Assembly: GCA_030522415.1 (NCBI GenBank)
Contig: CM060104.1
Span: 17,921,229-17,985,228 of the forward strand
Direction: 5' to 3'
DNA: 64,000 nt
Source: Channallabes apus
Taxonomy: Eukaryota > Chordata > Actinopteri > Siluriformes > Clariidae
This document shows, piece by piece, positions 47,378-56,536 of this stretch (positions are counted from its first letter, which is position 1; the number at the start of each line of letters is the position of its first letter). The translations under genes and the position numbers were made by a program. Below the pieces are notes generated by a model. It had not been told where the DNA came from. It worked only from the letters and a program-made list of their open reading frames with translations, and searched no databases.

Positions 47378-48388
47378 TACATGTATATTTTTATATTTCT
47401 TATTTATAATAAAAATCGCTTCGTGATAATACTCATATATTATATTTGATAATAATAATATGAATATTTGATTGTGATGTCCTCATATATTTGACAGAGA
47501 TTTTGTGGGGATGCAATCAGTGGCAGGGAGGCATTTTAGCGCATAACACCGGTACGAAGCGTTTCTGAAAGATTTAGCTCCAGCAGGCTGTAACAGGAGA
47601 AGATCTAAAAATATTTTTATTTGTAAAAACTTCTCTGTCCACTCCGGAGCAAGAAAATATGCGATTTGTCATTTTTGTGTGTTCATTTCTTGATAAACAA
47701 ATGAGATCATCTCGGTTCACCTCCAGTGCTCAAATATCCCCCTCTTGGTCGGCGAGTGCGAGTGACGTCACTCCCAATACAATCCCGCCCCACAGTATAG
47801 ACCCGCCCCTGACGCTGATTGACAGGTTTCTGTGTAACGTGTTGGAAATGCAATTGCAAATGGATTAGCGATTGCGTTTGAATTTTGGCCGGCTTGACGC
47901 GCGGCGCAGAGAAAGTGAAAAAGCAAACGTGGTGATTGATTTTGCTATTTAAATATGACAGGTTCATGACGTGTAAGACCTGGGAAATACAAATGCAAAT
48001 GGACTTTGTTTCTTCATTTGAAATTTGGCAGTCTGTGTGCGCTCGCAAAGGCGAATCAGCAAACGGTAATGCAAAGTTTGCAATTGCATTTGAATTATGG
48101 CACACTTTGTGCGTCCACATATGGGAAACGCAATTTGAATATTGTCCGCGATCTCGTTCCATAATAAACGGTGCCTGAACCGATAATTAAAACAAGAGCC
48201 ACAAAAAATGGTGCATAACATTAAATAATCGCTTTTTATAAAATAATAATAATAAAACTATATTTTGATAGTTAAAGTATTCATTAATATAAGTAAACAA
48301 CTAATTTATATACTCCCTAACCCAACTACAATAATTTAACATAAATAACAGCAAAGTAGTTGGTGTTCTTAGTAGTTGGTGTTCTTAG

Positions 48389-48615
48389 GGGCACTGGTGG
48401 CTCAGTGTTTCGCCTGCCATGTGGAAGGCCCGGGTTCGATTCCAGCCAGTGCCCACACCCCAGCCACTGGATGCAGTGCCGGTCCCAAGCCCGGATAAAA
48501 TGGGAGGGTTGCGTCAGGAAGGGCATCCGGCGTAAAACCTGTGCCAAGTTGTAGTGCGGACTGGATATTCCGCTGTGGCGACCCCTTGTCGGGAGCAGCC
48601 GAAAGACCAACAACA
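48389..48615 (+). mobile_element. Second tRNA-derived SINE family
   Basis: Head GGGCACTGGTGGCTCAGTG, B box GGTTCGATTCC, then AGGAAGGGCATCCGGCGTAA and CTGTGGCGACCCCTTGTCGG ... GGGAGCAGCCGAAAG, a SINE type common in fish. The duplication AGTTGGTGTTCTTAG flanks it (ending 48388, and 48616-48630). The upstream target word is itself present twice. Confidence 0.9.
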
Positions 48616-48630
48616 AGTTGGTGTTCTTAG

Positions 48631-49622
48631 TATGCTATGAACCAGCTTTAACTTTCAAGAATTTCTCTCCAGAAATATGATCATATTTGCCCAATCTGGC
48701 AATATGACACCGCTCCTGACGTTGCTAGGGTTGGCCTGACTGGGGCCAGAAACACCAACACTGCCAGCTGATCTCAGCAAGCTTTTAAATACAGTATGGT
48801 GCATTCCTCTGCTTTTAACTTCATCTCAAGTGTCCTCAGATCAGTTTCCCCTTTTACATGCAATTGTTAAAGGACGTTGCATGTCACGGTGTGGGAATCA
48901 TTTATTGTCAAATACACCCAGTTAGGACATTTACTGTAACTTCATCTACTTAATTTTAGCATGTTAGCTTAGCAAGCTAATGCTACCTGCTGCTGTCAGA
49001 GCAGGTGTAATTACTGCATTAACACATATGGTCTCATTCTCGAGTGTCCTTTTAAGTTGGAAGGTGAAAACAACATGGACACTCACGGTACTACAATGAT
49101 TACTTGATTTTGTATTATTAGAGCTTTCCGACTCGCATTACGGTGAAGGTGATAATGCTTTTTATGTCTGTGCATTAAGTGGCATGGACATGAGGCACCA
49201 ATATCGGCATTCTGATTCGGTTCTAGTACATACCAGTTATATAGCTACCAGTGTCTGAATCCAACCCTATTTGTAACTCCACAACAGATGGAAATACCAG
49301 GCTGCATACACAGGCACAGGATGCACCAACCTTTACACAGTAAGTCAGTCTTGCGTACATTGGAAGCTGTGCAACTGGTGCTATTCTAACCATGTGTGTT
49401 ACTAAATCTTCTATTTCATCATGGACAGCAAGCTAACGTGGAATTCTGTGTGAAACTGGGCAAATCTGCCACAGAGTCATTTGACATGATTCAGCAAGTT
49501 GCAGATGATGCTGCAAGGAGTCGTTCAAGGTGTTTTGAGTAGCACAGGCATTTTAACTGCAAAAGAACATCACTAAACTCCCGAAAATATCGAAACCATT
49601 CACCAACTTGTGCATGCTGATC
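48631..49622. other. Gene-free stretch
   Basis: No supported feature. I looked for golph3l-like coding blocks here and saw none. Confidence 0.4.
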
Positions 49623-49633
49623 ATCAGAGAACA

Positions 49634-50015
49634 TTCATTCATTCATTCATCTTCTATACCGCTTAGTCCTGTGTTCAGGGTCACGGGGGACCTGGAGCCT
49701 ATCCCAGGAGACTTCGGGCACTAGGCGGGGTACACCCTGGACAGCGTGCCAATCCATCGCAGGGCACACACATACACACACTCACACACCCAATCACACA
49801 CTACGGGCAATTTTTTTAGCAACGCCAATTAGCCTAACCTGCATATCTTTGGACTGTGGGAGGAAACCGGAGTACCCGGAGGAAACGCACCAAGCACGGG
49901 GAGAACATGCAAACTCCATGCACACAGAGACGGGAATCGAGCCTGGCCGGGGAATTGAACCCAGACCCTGGAGGTGCAAGGCAACAGTGCTAACCACTAC
50001 ACCACCGCACCGCCC
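49634..50015 (-). mobile_element. SINE copy with target duplication
   Basis: Minus-strand, essentially complete copy bounded by CATCAGAGAACA (49622-49633 and 50016-50027). It is very close to the copies at 6.46-7.80 and 43.87 kb. Confidence 0.94.
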
Positions 50016-50135
50016 CATCAGAGAACAATCCACAATATTTCTGCCATTGTCGGTCATACGGAACAGTCTTGGCAATCCCCATGTATGATTTGAACACGCA
50101 CCGTGTTCCTGCCAAATTCGTCACCAGGATGCTGA

Positions 50136-50161
50136 CCCTGGTGTGTGTGTGTGTGTGTGTG
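50136..50161. repeat. (GT)n microsatellite
   Basis: Short GT run of about 12 units. Confidence 0.85.
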
Positions 50162-50730
50162 CATGTGCTGCAGCCTGTGAATGAATACAGACAGCAGAGG
50201 GACAAAGGTATGAGGGAAATCTAATACCGTATTGTGTACAGTAGTGCCCCTTTCTAGGTGGATTTTTCCGCTACCGCAGATAATTTTATCAACTTGTAAT
50301 ATATTCATTTTGTGAGTATATTAACATGTGCTTTCTCAACATTTCAAAATTTTTATTTGAGGGGGCAAGGCATTTATTTGAGGGGGTGCTGCCCCCTCTT
50401 GCCCCCCCCCATAGAACCGGCCTTGGCCTCAATAAAGGATAGTATCGGTATTTGTGTGATTTTATTCTCAAAGGCCTAAATACCAACACCCCAGGTGATT
50501 CCCTTACATAGAAAGAACACTTTGATACTGCTGCAATCTTATTTCAGTTTGTTATTTTAACATTGATACTCAGCTAACATTAGTTATTGATGAAAACTAC
50601 GTTAATTTGCAGAACGTCCTGTATTAATGAATTTCCTTTTTTTTTTTAAATGATACAATCACAATTTATACAATATTTTTTTGGGGAAAAGCTCTAGTAT
50701 GTTTTGACGGAAGGATAAATATACTGCATT

Positions 50731-51796
50731 CAGTGGCGGTTCTACACTGAATTGCTCCCCGGGCGAGACTCCCTCCCAGCGCCCCAAGCAACCCATGACA
50801 CCCCCCCCCCCCCCCCCAAAAAAAAAAAAAATCTTATAGGAAATCCTATTGGAAATGTGCCCAAAACACACTACAATAAGAAATTTTGTAATAGTTTCGC
50901 TGAAAAAAGTTAATGGTTCATAATGGTATTTAATAGAAACCATTAGAATTTCTGTGATGGTTTGTATATTAGGCTTTTATTGTGTGTGTGTGTGTGTGTG
51001 TGTGTTTTGAGCAAGCTAAGTATAGCAAGCATCATAAGCAAGAAGGCTAACAATTAACCTAAGAGTTAACGTTGTACCACTAATTAACATAATGACATGT
51101 ATGCCTTAATCATACGGAGAGAACATTGTTGCATTCCTATATCTTTTGGCCGTTTTCCCTCATCTTCTTTTCTTTTTTTCCTAAATTGGGCACCTGACAG
51201 CTTTGGCCTTTTTCTCTCCGTCGCTGTGTTTACTTTGTAATCGACGGTTCGACAATCAACATATTTCCCATCCCCCAACGCCCCAAGTCAAGACTAAACC
51301 AATTCACCTCCACATCATAATCGGTTTTTATTACCTATTTTTATTAGCCATTTCACACAATTAAATAAATAGAAAAAAGTGTCTGTTCATAATATTTTGA
51401 ATGAAATGTGCGGCGGCATGGTGGTGTAGTGGTTAGCACTGTCGCCTTGCACCTCCAGGGTCCGGGTTCGATTCCCGGCCAGGCTCGATTCCCGTCTGAG
51501 TGCATGGAGTTTACATGTTTTCCTCCGGGTACTCCGGTTTCCTCCCACAGTCCAAAGACATGCAGATTAGGCTAATTGGCGTTCCCAAATTGACCATAGT
51601 GTGTGTGTGTGTGTGTGTGCTCTGCGATGGATTGGCACGCTGTCCAGGGAGTACCCTGCCTTGTGCCCAGAGTCTCCTTGGATAGGCTCCAGGTCCCCGC
51701 GACCATAATACAGGATAAAGGTGTCACTGACATAATTTAGCCCCCCTCCTTGTCCGCTTCATTTGGAAGAGGTGAACTCTACTAAAACCGCCACTG
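50731..51796 (-). mobile_element. hAT-like derivative carrying a SINE
   Basis: Termini CAGTGGCGGTTCTA and the complement of TAAAACCGCCACTG delimit a 1066-bp segment. On the minus strand at 51084-51278, MGDGKYVDCRTVDYKV is followed by ERKRPKLSGAQFRKKRKE, a pattern typical of the N-terminus of TTF-finger/hAT (zinc finger MYM-type 1-like) transposases. The rest is deleted. A SINE (51411-51720) lies inside. Flanks do not show a matching 8-bp duplication, so the borders are less secure. Confidence 0.6.
51411..51720 (+). mobile_element. SINE copy, plus strand
   Basis: From GCGGCGGCATGGTGGTGTAG to ATAATACAGGATAAAG. The tail is truncated and the target duplication is not found. It has an internal deletion of the CCCCGTGCTTGGTGGG block. 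Confidence 0.9.
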
Positions 51797-51799
51797 AAT

Positions 51800-52690
51800 G
51801 TGTAACTCAGCATCAAGAGAGTGAGCCTTTTTCACTCCACCCCCCCCCCCCCTTGATCGGAAGTGAAATGTTAACACTGGAGCAAGCAAAGACATTACAG
51901 ATAACTGTGTGCTATCAACTTATGTAGCAACAGAAGAAGGCCCACATATGGATGTGATGGGTATGAAATCTAGTCTATTGTAGACTAGTCTATTTCTGAC
52001 TCAATAATCATGCTTTTTTTCCCTAAGCTCTGTAGCTGTATAGTTATGTTGCAGGAGTTGCCTTCAAATGTGCCTTCAGGGATTCTGGAGTGGAATCAAA
52101 AACAGAACAAAAAGGGGAAGGGTCTCATAAAAATATAGAGTGAAAAAGATAAGTAGAGGAGAGGTTTAAAGAGGTGAAACCTTTTTGCTTTGCTGGCCGC
52201 ATGTAAAACTTGTTTGAAACTCTGCCATGCTTGCCTGAAGAAAGCGCTGATCCTTTTCCATCTCTTCACTTTGTATCTTAATATAAAATAGCAAGTAAGA
52301 AATAAAACAATATAGTGGCAATAGCTAAAATAATGGTATATAGACAATATAAACAATATAGGAAACTTGAAAAAGAAATGTTTAACACTTAAAATGTGTT
52401 ACTTACTTCATGGAATACATGGAAAATCTGTTTCACTCGTAACTTGATAATAATCCAGTGTAATCCTCTAATAAGAAACACTAATTACATATAACTATAT
52501 TCAACATATTCAGCCAGGCATACTGTATGTGCACTCATACTTAATACAAGATTATCATTACTGTAGTATTTTAATGAGTGGGGGTACAAAATATATCTGT
52601 TTCCTCCATGTTATACTTGTATCTGAGGTATACAAATTAGTAACAAAGATTCCTAAACTGGTTGGTAGTGAATACATCTTATCAATGCCA
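51800..52690. other. Gene-free stretch
   Basis: A C-run (51840-51852) and otherwise nothing supported. Confidence 0.4.
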
Positions 52691-52699
52691 GTGGCACTG

Positions 52700-52860
52700 A
52701 GTTCTGCACACAAGCACACACACACTCACTCAGTCAATCATACACTATGGTCAATTTGCAAATGCCAATTAGCCTACAAACTTTGGACTGTGGAGGAAAA
52801 CCTGAAGAAAGAACCAGGAGAACATGTGAACAGAACATGCATTCAGACCAGATGAATAAA
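52700..52860 (-). mobile_element. Old SINE fragment
   Basis: CACACACTCACTCAGTCAAT, ATGCCAATTAGCCTACAAAC and TTTGGACTGTGGAGGAAAAC match the middle of the abundant SINE with heavy divergence. Confidence 0.7.
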
Positions 52861-53696
52861 TGAACTATAAAAAAATTGGAAAATATTGAACATATATAAA
52901 AATAAACATCTTGTTATAAAATATTCTTAGGTCATGATATATTTTAAAATAGTAATTGAAATAAATTTGACAAATATCTTCTCATTGATTAGCCACAGGG
53001 CACAGAATAAAAAGGATGCAATGTGTATGTGTGTATAGGGTCATTTTTATCACCATTTTGAAAGGTCACCAGCATTTAGCAGATAGGTTGAAATACTGAA
53101 ATATCATTGTACATGATGGTGATGAGGTTTTTGCTTTTCTGTCATAGCAAGAACTTGGCACAGACTCATTTAACTTCAGTAAGATCTGTTTTTAGCTGAA
53201 CAGGTCATTACTAACAGGTAATTGCTGATCTCTGTAATCAAATAATACTTTGATTAATTAAATGTGAGGAAAATCATGCCATTGGATACAGTTCTTCTTT
53301 TCTTTTGTAGGGCCTAAACAATCACATAAATATTAAAAACGCTATTTCACCATGGCCCCTTAATCTGTTCTTTCTGTTGCTAATATTATAATTATAAATA
53401 GTTGGGTGTACCTGGAAACACCACTTACAATGTGCTATTAACATTCTATTATTTATGAAACTCTTAGATATGGTAATATTGCTCCTGAATTTATTACTGC
53501 TACAATACACAATGGTTTTTCAACACTCTTTTCTCATCCCGTATAGTCAATATTAGGCACTGTTTTGTTTTCATATTCCAGTGTGTTTATTGTCTTGCAC
53601 TCATCCCATATATTGTTTTTGCATATGCACTCTATAGTATATCGTGTACCACTGTACTACTATATGTGATGTAACTTGGTCCTGGAGAAACAACAT

Positions 53697-54050
53697 GTCA
53701 TTTTAGTACATCGGTGGCCAAAATTATTAAGACAACATATACCATGTATTATAGTTCCATGTATTATATTAGGCCTATCTTGCTGAAGAGTTGTGCTGAA
53801 TAGAATCAGCTAGTTTAGTTAATGGATGTAACAAAGAATGTCACTCTTACCTTCTGAAGCTGGAGTGACCAGCTCTAAAAATGGCCAAAAGTACGAAATT
53901 CTCAAGTGAATTACGACCTTTTGTGGCAAATGTACTGAGCAAGTGACAACATACTGCAGATGTCGTTTTGACTTTAGGCCCAGCTGGGTCCAGCAGGCTT
54001 TGATGAATAAAGGACTTCATGCGGAATATTACTTGCTGTATGTTTTTAAT
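53697..54050 (+). mobile_element. Tc1-like 5'-end relic
   Basis: TACATCGGTGGCCAAAATTATTAAGAC resembles a Tc1-type terminus, and about 170 bp further a plus-strand reading MAKSTKFSSELRPFVANVLS then LMNKGLHAEY looks like the start of a decayed transposase. No catalytic block follows. (Terminus core: GGTGGCCAAAATTATT.). Confidence 0.45.
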
Positions 54051-54058
54051 TCTATGAT

Positions 54059-54071
54059 ACACACACACACA

Positions 54072-54103
<32 letters not shown>
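54059..54103. repeat. (AC)n-(TC)n compound microsatellite
   Basis: Short AC run followed by about 14 TC units. Confidence 0.95.
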
Positions 54104-54105
<2 letters not shown>

Positions 54106-54172
54106 TATCATCTATATCGCTTTATCCTGTATTCAGGGTCTCGAGGGGGCCTGGAGCCTATTCCAGAAAGAC
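54104..54172 (-). mobile_element. SINE tail fragment, minus strand
   Basis: CTTTATCCTGTATTCAGGGT and GGGGCCTGGAGCCTATTCCA match the SINE end. It stops abruptly at a Tc1-derived fragment. Confidence 0.8.
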
Positions 54173-54231
54173 TTGCTCTGTAAAGACTTCATAACACCTC
54201 TAATCTGAGGTGGGGGGGGGGGGGGGGGGGG
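54173..54231. other. Tc1-derived fragment and G-run
   Basis: GCTCTGTAAAGACTTCATAA followed by CACCTCTAATCTGAGGTG matches 15338-15375 inside the Tc1 at 15.1-15.7 kb. It is followed by a run of about 19 G. Confidence 0.65.
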
Positions 54232-54515
54232 CGCATGGAGTTTCCATGTTCTCCCCGTGCTTGGTGGGTTTCCTCCAGGTTCTCCGGTTTCCTCCCACAG
54301 TCCAAAGACATGCAGATTAGGCTAATTGGTGTTCCCAAATTGACCATAGTGTGTGAATGAGTGTGTGTGTGTGTGCTCTGCGATGGATTGGCATGCTGTC
54401 CAGGGTGTACCCTGCCTCATGCCCTGAGTCTCCTGGGATAGGCTCCATGTCCCCGCGACCCTAAATACAGGATAAAGAGGTAAAGAAAATGAATGAATGA
54501 ATGAATGAATAATGA
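54232..54515 (+). mobile_element. SINE 3' two-thirds, plus strand
   Basis: From GCATGGAGTTTCCATGTTCT to (GAAT)n, head missing. It faces the minus-strand fragment at 54104-54172. Confidence 0.9.
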
Positions 54516-54519
54516 AAAA

Positions 54520-55189
54520 AAAAAAAACCCGAAACTTAAATTAAATGGCTATAATTTACATCAATCGCAACTAACGAATTTAGCAATACATTATATATGT
54601 TAATTAAAATATGGCATTAAATGTAGTCTCCACTTACAGTATCTGCTGAAATAGACCCGGATCTAGTGCTTGTTAAATAAAATACGTACTGTAATATGCA
54701 AAGGAATAACGAGTCAAAGATTCGAATCATTTTCGCATACTAAACTATAAGAGTCGATTCATTTTGCGAATCACTGATTCCTGTTATTTTTAAGAAGCTT
54801 CACGCCAGGTAGGTCTGTTAGGAACATTGACCTGATGGGAAATTTGCAGAAATAGCAAAAAGAATAGTAACCTTAAGACAAATGAACTAGTAGTAAGGTA
54901 AATTTTGGGATATGGAAAACTATGAACATTTCTAAATGTATTTTATGCTAACGAACATCGTTAATTTCGTAGTCCCTTTGAGTAAGGTTAACGTTACCTC
55001 GCTAACGCTAAATCATTCCAATCAGTCTAACATTATCGTTAAGTTAATATAATTAATTTTACATAATCGATCGGAATAAAACCTTGTGGACTTTAATTAC
55101 AGCCATTTAGCCAAACATTAACACCTAGTTACAGTATCTGTAACCAAGCTGAGGTAAAGCTAATACTGACTAGTTGACGTTCATTACAT
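54520..55189. other. Intergenic stretch upstream of hormad1
   Basis: No gene is seen. It is less repeat-rich and may contain promoter-distal regulatory DNA for hormad1; no specific site is supported. Confidence 0.35.
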
Positions 55190-55243
55190 CCTGCGATAAC
55201 CGAGCCACTTCACTCTCTTGGCGCGGTTTTTAGACACTTAGCG
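55190..55243 (+). other. hormad1: Candidate 5' UTR exon and promoter of hormad1
   Basis: A CpG-containing stretch with TTGGCGCGG (55219-55227, E2F-like) is followed by GCG and a strong donor GTAAGA at 55244. The exon with the start codon has its own acceptor (TTTCTTTGTCAG, ending 56480), so 56481-56536 would be the rest of the leader and an upstream non-coding exon is expected. The 5' edge given is arbitrary. A SINE (55690-55975) would lie in this leader intron. Confidence 0.3.
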
Positions 55244-55449
55244 GTAAGAACTCCGCACACTGAAATAAAGCTATCCAACTTAAGCAAAATGAAGCTTTCT
55301 GGTTGTATGAAACAGATAAGCAAATAAGCAAGAAAAAAAAATCATTCGAAGTATATCAAAGTATATACAAATTGGAAAATCTAAATAATTTAACCTCATT
55401 GTATTAAATTATACTGCTACTAATTTTAGTAGCAAGATATAAATGATTA

Positions 55450-55660
55450 GGTCATTCCTGGTCAGGGTTGGATTATGAGCCAGTCCCAGTTTACTCCAGA
55501 TGGAACACCAGCCCATTTCAGAGCACCATACAGCACATACACACATTTATCTACCCCTGAGACAATTTCAATGTTGCTTATCTGCCTATGTTTATGTTTA
55601 GGCAGTAGGCGGAACTAATGTGAAATCCACATAACCAGTACTTAAAGCTCAGGATCAAAG
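55450..55660 (-). mobile_element. Ancient SINE relic
   Basis: CACCAGCCCATTTCAGAGCA and CACACATTTATCTACCCCTG are faint matches to the SINE body. Heavily decayed. Confidence 0.35.
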
Positions 55661-55689
55661 CAGGGATCCAGGAGCTATTTTTAGTGTCT

Positions 55690-55975
55690 TAGTGGTTAGC
55701 ACTGTTGCCTCACAGTGTCCAGGGTTTGATTTTGCTTCCAGTCACTGTTTGGGAAGTTTGAAAGGTCTCCATGTACATAGTCAGCGAGATCCGGATCCGA
55801 GATTTTGTTCACAGTCCAAGAACATTTGGTCTAGGTTGATTGTCTTTTCCAAATTCCCCATAGTGTGTGCGTTGAACTCCATCCAGGGTGTACCCCACAT
55901 TGGGCCTTAAGTTCCCTGGGATAGAGTCCTGGTCACCCACAACTCTATGCAGGATAAGCAATGAAGATAAATAAG
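55690..55975 (+). mobile_element. Diverged SINE copy upstream of the hormad1 start
   Basis: GTGGTTAGCACTGTTGCCTC, GTGTCCAGGGTTTGATT (B box), TCCAGGGTGTACCCCACATT and GGGATAGAGTCCTGGT follow SINE order with many substitutions, ending AATGAAGATAAATAAG. Confidence 0.75.
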
Positions 55976-56536
55976 ATCTTATTATATCTTGTTTAAATGA
56001 TTATGAAACTAAATAGTACAATCATTTAATTTTTTGTTGTTAATACAGACTGCTCACTAATCTACCACTAGTTAGAATGAATGCCACTTTAAAATTATTT
56101 TATGTATTATAAATATTATATATTAAATTGTACAAATTTTATAATCTGATCTTATGACTGGATTCCAGTTACTACAAAGTTATGCAGCAAGTCCAGTTTG
56201 TTTTATTGGGCATAAAGTGCACAGTTATCCTCTATATACTATCAGAAATATGACAGTTGGAAATAACTGATTAATGGATCTAATTTGTGCACACAACCAC
56301 TTTTAAATGTTGCATAGTCACTGTTAATTTTTTTATTCATTATTAATGCTGTTTAATTTCTTTTTCTTATTTATGATTTGGAAACTTAAGGTTCAAGGTC
56401 AAGGTTCAATGCTGCTCAGGCAACACTACTACCACTACAGTAGGTATCTGAAAGCTGTGTTCCTAAAGTTTCTTTGTCAGAACTTAAGGACTCAACCAGA
56501 GAGACCAAAGAATTCTTAGTCACCCGTCTGATTGCC

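Larger units (their letters stand above)
44700..48166. mobile_element. 3.5-kb foldback element, long inverted arms, 10-bp target duplication
   Basis: Arms at about 44700-45368 and 47522-48166 are inverted copies of each other (about 645-670 bp, high identity with small indels). AACGGTGCCT flanks the pair directly (44690-44699 and 48167-48176). Each arm contains degenerate subterminal repeats (TTCAAATGCAATTGCAAA words) and a GC-rich part with GTGACGTCACTC. The loop has been enlarged by a Tc1 (45543-47377); without it the loop is about 320 bp and codes for nothing recognisable. A 9-11 bp duplication with long inverted repeats suggests Mutator-like/foldback biology. Confidence 0.85.
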
